DNA of 64,000 bases. It comes from Nocardia bhagyanarayanae (GTDB taxonomy: Bacteria > Actinomycetota > Actinomycetes > Mycobacteriales > Mycobacteriaceae). The notes below the pieces were generated by a model. The model did not search any database and was not told the DNA's origin. It saw only the letters and a list, made by a program, of their open reading frames with translations. A program made the translations under genes and the position numbers. The stretch lies in contig NZ_VFPG01000002.1 of assembly GCF_006716565.1 (NCBI RefSeq), forward strand, positions 558,001-622,000, in the 5' to 3' direction. Shown one piece after another: positions 1-9,379 of the stretch. Each line of letters starts with the position of its first letter. Positions within the stretch are counted from its first letter, which is position 1.

Positions 1-100
1 TAAATTTCAAGTTCGAACTTGCCGAACGATGCTCACGTCACATCGCGTCCGGTGCATATTCCCAGCTCATAAGGGTCTTTCTCGCTGAGGGCCGCAAAGC

Positions 101-137
101 ACGGAGACCGTGCCAGATTCACTGGCACGGTCTCCGT
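101..137 (-). terminator. Rho-independent terminator behind the GAPDH gene
   Basis: A perfect 16-bp inverted repeat (101-116 paired with 122-137) with a 5-nt loop lies 35 bases past the GAPDH stop. Read on the minus strand it is followed by GCTTTGCGG, a short T run. It probably ends GAPDH transcription and could also work on the other strand. Confidence 0.75.
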
Positions 138-171
138 TCGGTCTTCTCGAATCGGGCTGTCGCCCCGCGGA

Positions 172-1653
172 CTACCGCGCGTCGGCCAGCTCGGGCACAT
201 CCTCGGCGCTGTCCTGCGCACCCAGACGCGGGTACGTCGGATATTCGATGCCGGAGATGTACTGCACCGTTCGCACGACCTGGCACGAGTAGCCGAATTC
301 GTTGTCGTACCAGAGGTACAGGATCACGGTGTCGCCATCGACGATGGTGGCATTGGCGTCGACGATCGACGCCGCCCGGGATCCGATGAAATCGCTCGAG
401 ACCACATCGGTGGCCGCGGTGTAATCGAGGTTGCGGCTCAACGGCCCGGACAGCGACACCTGGCGCAGGTATTCGAGCACTTCGCCGCTCGTGGTCTCGC
501 GCTCGAGCTGCAGGTTCAGGATCGCGACCGAGACGTCCGGCGTGGGGACGCGGATCGAGTTGCCGGTGATCTTGGCCTTGAAGTCCGGCATCGCCTTGGC
601 GACCGCGGACGCCGCGCCGGTCTCGGTGAGCACGAGGTTGAACGGCGCGGAGCGACCACGACGGTCGGCCTTGTGGAAGTTGTCCAGCAGGTTCTGGTCG
701 TTGGTGAACGAATGCACCGTCTCCACGTGACCGCGGACGATGCCGTACTCGTCGTCCATCGCCTTGAGCGGCGGAACGATCGCGTTGGTCGTGCACGACG
801 CGCACGAGACGATCCGCTCCGACAGGTCCAGCCCGCGGTGGTTGACGCCGTGCACGATGTTCGGAACGTCGCCCTTGCCCGGCGCGGTCAGAACGACCTT
901 CGCGATGCCCGGACGCAGGTGCTGCGACAGGCCTTGACGGTCACGCCACTTGCCGGTGTTGTCGATCAGGATCGCTTCGTCGATTCCGTAAGCGGTGTAG
1001 TCGATCGCCGTCGGGTCATCGCTGTAGATGAACTTGATGACGTTGCCGTTCGCGATGATCGTGTCGTTGTCGGCGTCGACCTTGATCGTTCCGTTGAAAC
1101 TGCCGTGCACCGAATCCCGCCGCAGCAGGGAAGCGCGCTTGGCCAGGTCGCCCTCGCCGCCCTTGCGCACCACGACGGCACGCAGATTCAGCCCGTTGCC
1201 GGACCCGGTCTTCTCGATGAGCAGGCGAGCGACCAGCCTGCCGATACGGCCGAAGCCGTACAGGACCACGTCGCGCGGGCCCTGCGGTTCGGCCTTGTTG
1301 CCGTCGGTGACGTCGGCCAGCACCGCGGCCGTGAACTCGGGAATCGATAGTCCGCGTTCGTCGGTGCGATAGGCCATGACCAGGCGACCGAGATCGATCT
1401 TGCACGGCCCCAGATCCAGCAGGCTGAGCGCTTCCAGGAACGGCAGCGTCTCGTCGATCGACAGCTCCTCGCCCTCGATCTGCCGCGCGAAGCGGTGCGT
1501 GCGCAGGATGCTGATCACCGATTTGTTCACCAGCGACCGGCTGTGCAGGAGGATGGTCACCCCCTTTTCGCGATACAACCGTCCAATGATCGGAATCATC
1601 GCCTCCGCCGAAGCCTCGTGAGCGTTCCAGCGGTCAAGATGGTCTGTAGTCAA
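172..1653 (-). CDS. Glyceraldehyde-3-phosphate dehydrogenase, long form (GapB-like)
   Basis: NAD(P)-dependent oxidation of glyceraldehyde 3-phosphate to 1,3-bisphosphoglycerate, or the reverse in gluconeogenesis, in the cytosol. The protein has 493 residues against about 335 for the classical enzyme; the extra length is an N-terminal helical extension of about 125 residues. The Rossmann motif GFGRIGR sits at 133-139, the catalytic motif SCASCTTN at 283-290 (Cys287), and the helper His at 314 in VHSFTNDQ. The start is a TTG preceded by GAGGA with a 7-base gap. Long GAPDHs of this type occur in Corynebacterium (gapB/gapX) and relatives. Cofactor preference and metabolic direction cannot be read from the sequence. 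It is not in an operon. Confidence 0.92.
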   Translation of the reverse strand: MTTDHLDRWNAHEASAEAMIPIIGRLYREKGVTILLHSRSLVNKSVISILRTHRFARQIEGEELSIDETLPFLEALSLLDLGPCKIDLGRLVMAYRTDERGLSIPEFTAAVLADVTDGNKAEPQGPRDVVLYGFGRIGRLVARLLIEKTGSGNGLNLRAVVVRKGGEGDLAKRASLLRRDSVHGSFNGTIKVDADNDTIIANGNVIKFIYSDDPTAIDYTAYGIDEAILIDNTGKWRDRQGLSQHLRPGIAKVVLTAPGKGDVPNIVHGVNHRGLDLSERIVSCASCTTNAIVPPLKAMDDEYGIVRGHVETVHSFTNDQNLLDNFHKADRRGRSAPFNLVLTETGAASAVAKAMPDFKAKITGNSIRVPTPDVSVAILNLQLERETTSGEVLEYLRQVSLSGPLSRNLDYTAATDVVSSDFIGSRAASIVDANATIVDGDTVILYLWYDNEFGYSCQVVRTVQYISGIEYPTYPRLGAQDSAEDVPELADAR

Positions 1654-1899
1654 CGCGCGTCCTCGGGGTTCCCTCGATCTGTACGACGATTGATGCTAGC
1701 CAGCCCCGTGCTATCACAAGGCCCCGCTACCACCCTGTGAGGAGCCGCGGGTGCTGCGGAACATAATCGGCGCCCACGGCGCGGCAGGGCGGAACAAGGC
1801 CCGAGGCGGACCCGCTGAGCGGCCGGGGGCGCCGAAACCCGTTGCGACTCCAGGACACAGCGCGGCCGCAGGACTTGGTCTCGAGGCGAAGCCCGAACC

Positions 1900-2895
1900 T
1901 CTGCGTCGAATCGGAGAGCCCGGGTGGGAGCATCGGTCGAAGTGGCGCTGCGTGGGGTGAGCCGAGCGCGGGCGTCCGGCGCGAAATGACTTTGTCTGGG
2001 CAAGTGGGTGGGTGCCGCGGCGAAGTGGCTTTGGCTGGAGCCGGCCAAGGTTGGCCTGGAGGCAAAGCGGCTCCGATGGGTGAGCCTGAGGTAGGGATCG
2101 AAGGCTGGCTTTGGATGTATGAGTCGAGGTGGGAGCTCAGGCCGAAGCGGCGCTGCGTGGGTCAACCGAAGCGGGCGTCCATTGGGGAAGCGGCATTCGG
2201 CAGTAAGCAGAGATGGGTCGTCGGCCGGAGGCGGTTCGGGCGGTGAGCCGCGGGTGGGTCTGGGCTGAGCGGCTTTGCGGGGGGGTGAGCCGAGGAACAG
2301 GCGCTGGGATAGAGCGGCCTCGGATAGGCAAGCCCCGAACTGCGGGTCCGGGGGCGAAGCCCGCCGGGTGGGGTGGGTGAGCGGGGCGGTGCCAAGCGGC
2401 TTTGCGTCGGCAAGCCGAGGGGCAGGCGCGGGGTCGAAGCGGCTTCGGGTGGGTGAGCGCCTGAAGTAGGGATCGGAAGGCTGGCTTTGCGTGGCGGAGC
2501 CGAGAACACGCGCTGGGGGCAGAGCGGCCTCGGTAGGCAAGTCCCGAGCTGGCGGTCCGGGGCAAAGCCCGCCGAGTGGATGGGTGAGCCGGGGAGACTC
2601 GGTCTAAGCGGCTTTGCGTCGGCAAGCCGAGGGGCAGGCGCGGGGTCGGAGCGGCTTCGGATAGGCGAGCGCTGAGCTGGAGTCCTGGAGTCCGAGGCGA
2701 AGCGGCTTCGAATACGTGAGCACCCGAGGCGGCGGACCGGCTTTCGGTAGGCGAGCCACGGTAAGCGATGGGAGCCGAAGCGGCTTCGAGTAGGTGAGCC
2801 CCGCAGTGTGGGTCCGGAGCCGGAGCGGCTTCGGGTAGGTGAGCCCCAAACTTGGGGGTCCGGGGGCAAAGCCCGCCGGGCGGGGCGTGGGGGCT
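1900..2895. repeat. Degenerate tandem and interspersed GC-rich repeat field
   Basis: About 1 kb without a credible gene, built from variants of a 23-mer close to AGCGGCTTCGGGTAGGTGAG plus C-rich ends. Copies start near 2395, 2438, 2607, 2650, 2701, 2779 and 2824, often 41-45 bases apart, with poorer copies further left. A larger unit of about 212 bp is repeated: 2394-2448 and 2606-2660 agree at 54 of 55 positions. A second motif around GGTCCGGGGGCAAAGCCCGC recurs near 2344, 2556 and 2856. Many copies contain the self-complementary core CCGAAGCGGCTTCGG. Several long open frames cross the region on the minus strand, but all are repetitive Arg/Pro/Ser-rich frames caused by the repeats. Confidence 0.85.
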
Positions 2896-2967
2896 GCGCC
2901 CCCACAAAACACGACGGAGCGAACCCAGCGCACGCCCTCCGTGAGCAGAGTTCACCCATTCGCGGAG

Positions 2968-3039
2968 TGGGCGCAGAGGGGATCGAACCCCCGACCGCTG
3001 GTGTGTAAAACCAGTGCTCTACCGCTGAGCTATACGCCC
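2968..3039 (-). tRNA. tRNA-Val (anticodon UAC)
   Basis: Read on the minus strand, a 72-nt cloverleaf closes. The 7-bp acceptor stem GGGCGTA/TGCGCCC has one G-T pair, the D arm is GCTC...GAGC, the anticodon stem CTGGT/ACCAG encloses loop TTTACAC (anticodon TAC), and the T arm carries GTTCGATC. The discriminator is A and no CCA is encoded. It lies between the repeat field and ahpE. Confidence 0.97.
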
Positions 3040-3070
3040 GTCTCCGTCGGCGGGGCCGACGGGCAACGGT

Positions 3071-3535
3071 CTATGAATCTAGCGCGGCGAGCGCTTTCTC
3101 CCAAGCCGCCTGGTCACGGGGCTCTCCGGGGCCGTTCATCTCGGAGAACCGGATGTAGCCGTCGCGGTCGACGACGAAGGTGCCGCGGTTGGGGTAGCCG
3201 GACTTCTCGTTGAAGACGCCGTACGCCTGGGCGATGGCGCCGTGCGGCCAGAAGTCGGAGAGCAGGGGGAAGGTGTAGCCCTGTTCGGCGGCCCAGATCT
3301 TGTGGGTGGGCGGCGGGCCGACGGAGATGGCGAGGATCTCGGCGTTGTCGTTCTGGAACTTGGGCAGCTCGTCGCGCACCTTGCACAGCTCGCCCTGGCA
3401 GATGCCGGTGAACGCCAGCGGATAGAACACGATCAGCACGTTCTTCTTGCCGCGATAGTCCGACAGCGTGACGTGCTGGTTGTTCTGATCCCGCAGCGTG
3501 AAATCCGGCGCGAGGGTGCCCACCTCGAGCGGCAT
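3071..3535 (-). CDS. ahpE: Peroxiredoxin AhpE
   Basis: Thiol peroxidase that reduces hydrogen peroxide, organic peroxides and peroxynitrite in the cytosol. The 154-residue protein closely resembles M. tuberculosis AhpE (Rv2238c, 153 residues), sharing for instance PLAFTGICQGEL and SVGPPPTHKIWA. Peroxidatic Cys46 lies in TGICQGEL. Unlike the one-cysteine M. tuberculosis enzyme, it has a second cysteine, Cys51, in the C-x4-C spacing known from BCP-type peroxiredoxins. The start MPLEVG is chosen because GGAGGA precedes it by about 6 bases; an upstream in-frame ATG overlaps that ribosome site. It follows a lipoprotein gene and a DUF3052 gene on the same strand, as in M. tuberculosis. Confidence 0.95.
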   Translation of the reverse strand: MPLEVGTLAPDFTLRDQNNQHVTLSDYRGKKNVLIVFYPLAFTGICQGELCKVRDELPKFQNDNAEILAISVGPPPTHKIWAAEQGYTFPLLSDFWPHGAIAQAYGVFNEKSGYPNRGTFVVDRDGYIRFSEMNGPGEPRDQAAWEKALAALDS

Positions 3536-3608
3536 ACGCGAGTCCTCCATCGGTTCGGGTCTCTGCCGGGCGGCGACAACACCGCCCGGCGAAACCATAG
3601 CGAAAGGG

Positions 3609-4031
3609 TCAGCGCTGCTTCGACGGCGCCTTGGGCTGGACGAGGCGACTGCCGGTCCAACCGCCCAGGCTGATCGCCGAGGTCTGCGTCAGACCCGCGG
3701 TGGGTGCGGCTTCCGCGATCTCGCTCGGGTCGACGTGCCCAGGCTGACCGGTCTTGGGGGTGAGGACCCAGATGAAACCATCGTCGGCGAGCGGGCTGAT
3801 GATCTCCATCAGCTCGTCGGCGAGATCGCCGTCGCCCTCGCGCCACCACAGCAGCACGGCGTCGACCACCTCGTCGGAGTCCTCGTCGACCATCTCCCCA
3901 CCGCTGGCGTCCTCGACATCAGCCCTCAGGTCGTCGTCGGTATCCTCGTCCCAGCCCAGCTCCTGGACCACCATGCCGTGTGTAATGCCAAGCTTCTGAG
4001 CGTAGTTCTGCGCGTCCGCCGCGGCGACCAC
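3609..4031 (-). CDS. DUF3052 domain protein
   Basis: Conserved actinobacterial protein of unknown function, about 140 residues and acidic. It resembles Rv2239c in sequence and in position just upstream of ahpE. The conserved segments LGWDEDTDDD, LLWWREGDGDL and WVLTPKTGQPGHV are visible. No signal peptide or membrane segment is seen. The GTG start is preferred because GAGGAGG lies about 8 bases upstream; an ATG 48 bases earlier (position 4079) would add 16 residues that do not look conserved. It probably shares a transcript with ahpE, 73 bases downstream. Confidence 0.85.
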   Translation of the reverse strand: MVAAADAQNYAQKLGITHGMVVQELGWDEDTDDDLRADVEDASGGEMVDEDSDEVVDAVLLWWREGDGDLADELMEIISPLADDGFIWVLTPKTGQPGHVDPSEIAEAAPTAGLTQTSAISLGGWTGSRLVQPKAPSKQR

Positions 4032-4148
4032 GGTGGTGTCCTCCTCAACTCCCGACAATAGATAGTTGCAAGCGAACATGGTTATCGGCTCGAGCGCAAG
4101 CCGATCGGCCGAAAATGATCACCGAATGTCGCGTCGGCCGCCGTGTCG

Positions 4149-4706
4149 TCAGCGTTTCGGGCACGCGTCGCGGACCGCGTTGCGCGCGTCGTTCACCCGT
4201 TTGCTCGCCTCGTTGAGCGGGCCGACCGGCGCGGTGTAGGTCATCGTGCGGGTCTCCGCGGCCAACGCGCGTGCGGCGACGACGTATTCGTTCAATTTCG
4301 CGACGAGGTCGTCGGGCAGCGCGCCCGCCGCGGCGTTCACTCCGGTCTCGACCTTCGTCGCCGCGTCCTCGAGGGTTTGCGCGGCCAGATCGCGCTTGGC
4401 GGCGTAGTCGGGAGCGTTGGAATCGTGCGCGTCGACGAAGGCGTTGTAGGTCGTCACTCCGACGCCGGTCGTGGTGGGGAACTGCGCGCAGTTGTCGTTG
4501 ATCGCCTGCGCTTGCGCCGCGGCCCGCCGCGAGGAGGTGGCCGCGGCCGACGAAGCCGCCGCTTCGGTCTTGTACGCGGCCAGCTCCGAAGTGTTCGGAT
4601 GAGCGGTGCCCGCCACCCGTTCGGCACAGCCGGCGACCGTCAATCCGGCCGCGACCGCGGCGGTCGCGCACACCAGTCCGAACCCGCGTGGGTTCAGCAG
4701 CTTCAT
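4149..4706 (-). CDS. Putative lipoprotein of unknown function
   Basis: The N terminus is a lipoprotein signal: a short basic start, a hydrophobic run, then the lipobox VAGC with the lipidated Cys at about residue 27. The remaining ~160 residues are Ala-rich and mostly helical, with a heptad-like stretch around residues 45-70. Family unknown; it occupies the place of Rv2240c between aceE and the DUF3052 gene. The start is an ATG with GGGGAGG a few bases upstream. It is divergent from aceE and probably the first gene of the transcript running to ahpE. Confidence 0.75.
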   Translation of the reverse strand: MKLLNPRGFGLVCATAAVAAGLTVAGCAERVAGTAHPNTSELAAYKTEAAASSAAATSSRRAAAQAQAINDNCAQFPTTTGVGVTTYNAFVDAHDSNAPDYAAKRDLAAQTLEDAATKVETGVNAAAGALPDDLVAKLNEYVVAARALAAETRTMTYTAPVGPLNEASKRVNDARNAVRDACPKR

Positions 4707-4986
4707 CGTCCTCCCCGCTCTTGTTTCGTCCATCGGCGGTAATAGAAAACAGGTGGTCAGGCCAGCTGGGCGACACCACGTACCCGGCGCTCAGCGGGGC
4801 AACTCGGGAGTAACCCATTTCCTGCAAACGGTACTGGATTTCCTGCTGACATGATGACCTGGGACGCATCCTCGGCAAGGATGGAGGGTGCGCCCGAACC
4901 TTACGTAACGGGTGGTCCGCCCACCAGCGCGCCCGCCCGGGGAAACAGACGCCATCAGCTTGTCCACCCCTGTACGAGGAGCAGAT

Positions 4987-7905
4987 TTGACCGACCTGAT
5001 CGACTCTTCCGTTCCAGCGAAATCCGCTGGAACCAATGCCGCCCCCGCCCCCGTCGCAGGCCGCGAAGCAAATGGTTCGCAGCCGCAGTCGGGTGGTCGT
5101 GTGCGGGTGATCCGCGAAGGGGTGGCGTCCTACCTGCCGGACATCGACCCGGAGGAGACGAGCGAATGGCTCGAGTCCTTCGACGAAATGCTCGACCGCG
5201 AGGGCCCCGGCCGGGCCCGCTACCTCATGCTGCGCCTGCTCGAGCGGGCCGGTGAGCGCCGGGTCGCGATCCCCTCGCTGACTTCGACCGACTACGTCAA
5301 CACCATTCCCACCGAGAACGAGCCGTGGTTCCCCGGCGACGAGGAGGTGGAGCGGCGCTACCGGGCCTGGATCCGCTGGAACGCGGCCATCATGGTGCAC
5401 CGCGCGCAGCGACCCGGCATCGGCGTCGGTGGCCACATCTCGACCTACGCGTCCTCGGCCGCGCTGTACGAGGTCGGCTTCAACCACTTCTTCCGCGGCA
5501 AGAACCATTCCGGCGGCGGCGACCAGATCTTCATCCAGGGTCACGCCTCGCCCGGCATCTACGCGCGCGCCTTCCTGGAAGGCAGGCTCAGCACCGACCA
5601 GCTCGACGGTTTCCGTCAGGAGTACAGCCACGGCGGCCTCGGCCACGGCCTGCCCTCCTACCCGCACCCCCGGCTGCTGAACAACTTCTGGGAGTTCCCG
5701 ACGGTGTCCATGGGCCTCGGCCCGATGAACGCCATCTACCAGGCGCGGTTCAACCACTACCTGCACGATCGCGGTATCAAGGACACCTCCGACCAGCACG
5801 TCTGGGCGTTCCTCGGCGACGGCGAGATGGACGAGCCGGAGTCGCGCGGCCTCGCGCACGTGGCGGCCATGGAGGGCCTGGACAACCTGACCTTCGTGGT
5901 GAACTGCAACCTGCAGCGCCTGGACGGTCCGGTGCGCGGCAACGGCAAGATCATCCAGGAACTGGAGTCGTTCTTCCGCGGCGCGGGCTGGAACGTCATC
6001 AAGGTGATCTGGGGCCGCGAGTGGGACGCGCTGCTCGGCGCCGACCGCGACGGCGCGCTGGTGAACCTGATGAACACCACGCCCGACGGTGACTTCCAGA
6101 CTTACAAGGCCAACGACGGCGCCTACGTCCGCGACCACTTCTTCGGCCGCGACCCGCGCACCAAGGCGCTCGTGCAGAACATGTCCGACCAGGACATCTG
6201 GAACCTCAAACGCGGCGGCCACGACTACCGCAAGGTGTACGCCGCCTACGCCGCCGCGATGGCGCACAAGGGTCAGCCGACGGTGATCCTGGCGAAGACC
6301 ATCAAGGGCTACACCCTCGGCAAGCACTTCGAGGGCCGCAACGCCACGCACCAGATGAAGAAGCTGACGTTGCAGGATCTCAAGGACTTCCGCGATCTGC
6401 AGCGGATCCCGATCTCCGACGCCGAGTTGGAGAAGGATCCGTACCTGCCGCCGTACTACCACCCCGGTATGGAGGCGCGCGAGATCCAGTACATGCTGGA
6501 TCGGCGCCAGGCGCTCGGCGGTTTCCTGCCCGAGCGGCGCAGTCTGGCAAAGCCGCTGCAACTGCCGGGTGACGAGGCATACCGCTCGGTCCGCAAGGGC
6601 TCCGGCAAGCAGAACGTGGCCACCACGATGGCGCTGGTTCGCTTGATGAAGGAACTGTTGCGCGACAAGGAGATCGGCAAGCGGATCGTGCCGATCATCC
6701 CCGACGAGGCCCGCACCTTCGGTATGGACTCGTGGTTCCCTTCGTTGAAGATCTACAACCGCAACGGTCAGCTGTACACATCGGTCGACGCGGAATTGAT
6801 GCTTGCCTACAAAGAGAGCGCGGTCGGGCAGATCCTGCACGAGGGCATCAACGAGGCCGGTTCGACGGCGTCGTTCACCGCGGCGGGCACGTCGTACGCG
6901 ACGCACGGCGAGCCGATGATCCCGCTGTACATCTTCTACTCGATGTTCGGCTTCCAGCGCACCGGTGACGGATTGTGGGCCGCCGCCGACCAATTGGCGC
7001 GCGGTTTCGTCCTCGGAGCTACCGCCGGGCGTACCACGCTGACCGGTGAGGGCCTGCAGCACAACGACGGCCACTCGTTGCTGCTCGCCTCCACCAATCC
7101 CGCTGTGGTGACCTACGATCCGGCCTTCGCCTTCGAGATCGCGCACATCGTGCGCGACGGTCTGCGCCGGATGTACGGCGGTGGCGCCACGCCGCCGCAT
7201 CAGGCCGCGCTGCCGGGCACCGAGCCCATGGAGCGGCCGGACACCGACACCTTCGGCGGCGAGGACATCTTCTACTACATCACCCTCTACAACGAGCCGT
7301 ACCAGCAGCCCGCCGAGCCGGAGAACCTGGACGTCGCCGGTCTGCTGAAGGGCATCTACCTGTACCGGCGCGGCGGCGAGGGCGACGTGCGCGCCCAGAT
7401 CCTGGTCTCCGGGGTCACGGTGCCCGACGGTCTCCGGGCGCAGGCGCTGCTCGCCGAGGAGTGGGGTGTGCAGGCCGATGTCTGGTCGGTGACGTCGTGG
7501 GGCGAGCTGCGCAAGGAGGCGCTGGCCAAGGAGATCGCGGCGCTGCGCAAGCCTGGCGAGGATCCCGGCGTCCCGTACGTCACCGAGGCGTTGTCGCGGG
7601 TCGAGGGCCCGTACGTCGCCGCGACCGACTGGATGCGCGCGGTGCCCGATCAGGTGCGCAAGTGGGTGCCCGGCGATTTCACCACGCTCGGCACGGACGG
7701 TTTCGGCTTCTCCGACACCCGGCCCGCGGCGCGGCGCGTCTTCAACGTGGACGCGCAGTCGATCGCGGTCGCGGCGCTGGAAGGTCTGGCGCGGACGGGC
7801 AAGATCGACGAGTCGAAGGCGGTGGAAGCGGCCGCGAAGTACCGCATCGACGATGTGGACGCCGCGCCGAAGGCGGCGGTGAGTTCGGACGAAGATCTCG
7901 CATAG
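4987..7905 (+). CDS. aceE: Pyruvate dehydrogenase E1 component (AceE, homodimeric type)
   Basis: Thiamine-diphosphate enzyme that decarboxylates pyruvate and acetylates the lipoyl E2 subunit, feeding acetyl-CoA to the TCA cycle and lipid synthesis. About 972 residues from the chosen TTG start (GAGGAG, 5-base gap). The ThDP motif [10 protein letters not shown]...[14 protein letters not shown], the conserved [15 protein letters not shown] near the N terminus and [10 protein letters not shown] in the pyrimidine domain are all present. An earlier GTG at 4912 lacks a ribosome site. Compared with the M. tuberculosis and C. glutamicum enzymes there is an extra loop of about 20 residues after RRMYGGG (around residue 745). 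It stands beside the FAS-II genes as in M. tuberculosis, and mabR begins 11 bases after its stop. Confidence 0.96.
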   Translation: MTDLIDSSVPAKSAGTNAAPAPVAGREANGSQPQSGGRVRVIREGVASYLPDIDPEETSEWLESFDEMLDREGPGRARYLMLRLLERAGERRVAIPSLTSTDYVNTIPTENEPWFPGDEEVERRYRAWIRWNAAIMVHRAQRPGIGVGGHISTYASSAALYEVGFNHFFRGKNHSGGGDQIFIQGHASPGIYARAFLEGRLSTDQLDGFRQEYSHGGLGHGLPSYPHPRLLNNFWEFPTVSMGLGPMNAIYQARFNHYLHDRGIKDTSDQHVWAFLGDGEMDEPESRGLAHVAAMEGLDNLTFVVNCNLQRLDGPVRGNGKIIQELESFFRGAGWNVIKVIWGREWDALLGADRDGALVNLMNTTPDGDFQTYKANDGAYVRDHFFGRDPRTKALVQNMSDQDIWNLKRGGHDYRKVYAAYAAAMAHKGQPTVILAKTIKGYTLGKHFEGRNATHQMKKLTLQDLKDFRDLQRIPISDAELEKDPYLPPYYHPGMEAREIQYMLDRRQALGGFLPERRSLAKPLQLPGDEAYRSVRKGSGKQNVATTMALVRLMKELLRDKEIGKRIVPIIPDEARTFGMDSWFPSLKIYNRNGQLYTSVDAELMLAYKESAVGQILHEGINEAGSTASFTAAGTSYATHGEPMIPLYIFYSMFGFQRTGDGLWAAADQLARGFVLGATAGRTTLTGEGLQHNDGHSLLLASTNPAVVTYDPAFAFEIAHIVRDGLRRMYGGGATPPHQAALPGTEPMERPDTDTFGGEDIFYYITLYNEPYQQPAEPENLDVAGLLKGIYLYRRGGEGDVRAQILVSGVTVPDGLRAQALLAEEWGVQADVWSVTSWGELRKEALAKEIAALRKPGEDPGVPYVTEALSRVEGPYVAATDWMRAVPDQVRKWVPGDFTTLGTDGFGFSDTRPAARRVFNVDAQSIAVAALEGLARTGKIDESKAVEAAAKYRIDDVDAAPKAAVSSDEDLA

Positions 7906-7916
7906 CGGAATATTGG

Positions 7917-9251
7917 ATGGTGGAACGTAAACCGCCGCGGCCCCGTCGGATCACCGAAGGCTCCTCCGAGCACGAGGTGTATCTGCCGACCGGTGCGCTC
8001 TCCCCGAACCGGCAGAACCGCGATCCGCTCCCGGACACGCTGCTCAAACGGGTGAAGCAGTTCTCGGGTCGGCTCTCCACCGAGGCGGTGGGGTCGATGC
8101 AGGATCGCTTGCCGTTCTTCGCCGATCTGGACGCCGCGCAGCGCGCGGGCGTCCAGATGCTGGTGCAAACCGCGGTGGTGAACTTCCTGGAGTGGCTGCA
8201 GGATCCGGACAGCGACATCCGGTTCAGCCTGGACGCCTTCCAAGTCATTCCGCAGGATCTGGCGCGGCGGCTGACGCTGCGCCAGACCGTCGACATGGTC
8301 CGCGTGGCCATGGAGTTCTTCGAACAGTGGCTGCCCGCGCTCGCGCGCAACGACCGGCAGCTGGTGGCGCTCACCGAGGCGGTGCTGCGATACGGGCGCG
8401 AGCTCGGTTTCGCGGCCGCCTCGGTGTACGCCAGCGCCGCGGAATCGCGCGGCGCGTGGGACACCCGCCTCGAGGCGCTCGTGGTGGACGCGGTGGTGCG
8501 CGGTGACACCGGCCCGGACATGCTCTCCAGGGCGGCGACACTGAACTGGGACGCCACCGCGCCCGCCACCGTCCTCGTCGGCACGCCGCCGGGGGAGCAG
8601 GGCGTCTCGTCCGTCGGTTCGGTGCACGCCATCGCGGCCCGGCACGGGCGCGCGGCGCTCGCGGTCGTGCAGGGCACCCGGTTGGTCATGGTGGTGAGCG
8701 GACATCTCGGCGACGCCGGATACGTCTCGCCGTTCCTCGCCGACCTGCTCGCCGAGGTGTTCTCGGACGGTCCGGTGGTCATCGGGCCGACCACCCGAAC
8801 CCTCGGTGCGGCGCACGCGAGCGCCGTGGAGGCGTTGGCGGGTATGGAGGCCGTGGTGGGCTGGCGCGGGGCGCCGCGGCCGGTGCACGCGGCGGAGCTG
8901 TTGCCCGAACGCGCTTTGTTGGGCGATCGAGGTGCGATCGACGCGCTGAACGAGTATCTTGTCCTCCCGTTGGCCGCCGCTGGATCGGCGCTCGCGGACA
9001 CCCTCGATGCCTATCTGGATTGCGGGGGAGCCGTAGAGACGTGCGCCCGTCAGCTGTACGTCCATCCAAATACCGTTCGCTATCGACTCAAACGGATCGC
9101 CGAGATAACCGGCCGGGATCCGATGAATCCGCGGGACGCCTACGTACTCCGGATCGCAGCAACGGTTGGTCGTTTGACACGAACGCGTAACGAATCGTCG
9201 ACTCCAAGCCCAGAGGTAACTCCGATCCCGATCGGTCACGAGGGCCTGTAA
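7917..9251 (+). CDS. mabR: PucR-family transcriptional regulator, MabR-like
   Basis: A 444-residue protein matching the M. tuberculosis MabR (Rv2242) in architecture and genomic slot, between aceE and fabD. MabR is known to regulate the FAS-II operon in response to long-chain acyl-CoA. The C-terminal 65 residues form the PucR-type helix-turn-helix (TLDAYLDCGGAVETCA... then VHPNTVRYRLKRI). The central part is the GGDEF-like/CdaR-type region. The start ATG lies 11 bases after the aceE stop, so it is probably co-transcribed with aceE. The likely target is the inverted repeat at 9293-9313 in front of fabD. The assignment rests on synteny and family; DNA binding is inferred. Confidence 0.88.
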   Translation: MVERKPPRPRRITEGSSEHEVYLPTGALSPNRQNRDPLPDTLLKRVKQFSGRLSTEAVGSMQDRLPFFADLDAAQRAGVQMLVQTAVVNFLEWLQDPDSDIRFSLDAFQVIPQDLARRLTLRQTVDMVRVAMEFFEQWLPALARNDRQLVALTEAVLRYGRELGFAAASVYASAAESRGAWDTRLEALVVDAVVRGDTGPDMLSRAATLNWDATAPATVLVGTPPGEQGVSSVGSVHAIAARHGRAALAVVQGTRLVMVVSGHLGDAGYVSPFLADLLAEVFSDGPVVIGPTTRTLGAAHASAVEALAGMEAVVGWRGAPRPVHAAELLPERALLGDRGAIDALNEYLVLPLAAAGSALADTLDAYLDCGGAVETCARQLYVHPNTVRYRLKRIAEITGRDPMNPRDAYVLRIAATVGRLTRTRNESSTPSPEVTPIPIGHEGL

Positions 9252-9292
9252 CGCCGAAGGGGAGTCGGTCGATCGGGACGACCCACGTGGGA

Positions 9293-9313
9293 TTTTGTGG
9301 GACCCCCACAAAA
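9293..9313. promoter_or_regulatory. Perfect inverted repeat upstream of fabD, probable MabR operator
   Basis: TTTTGTGGG (9293-9301) is repeated in perfect inversion as CCCACAAAA (9305-9313) around a 3-base centre. With one bulged A the symmetry extends to flanking GGG/CCC. It lies between the mabR stop and the fabD GTG, 66 bases before the latter. As I recall, the half-sites TTTTGT and ACAAAA correspond to the published M. tuberculosis MabR site, although a longer spacer is reported there; here the spacer is 9. There is no T run behind it, which argues against a terminator. Confidence 0.7.
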
Positions 9314-9379
9314 CCCATCGGCAAGCTTCATTCGCGCCGACATCTCGTGCGGCCGGGCTCACAGTGTTTTCTTAGAGGC

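Noticed and set aside
1900..2895. Repeat field as a CRISPR array
   Set aside because: Repeats differ from copy to copy, spacers are themselves related, and no cas gene is present in the window.
1650..2959. Several long open frames (up to about 296 codons) on the minus strand
   Set aside because: They lie in the repeat field, exist in two or three frames at once, and give Arg/Pro/Ser-rich repeats with no domain; they come from the repeats and high GC.
4045..7200. A 1051-codon open frame on the strand opposite aceE
   Set aside because: Antisense shadow of aceE; no family features and it crosses several real genes.
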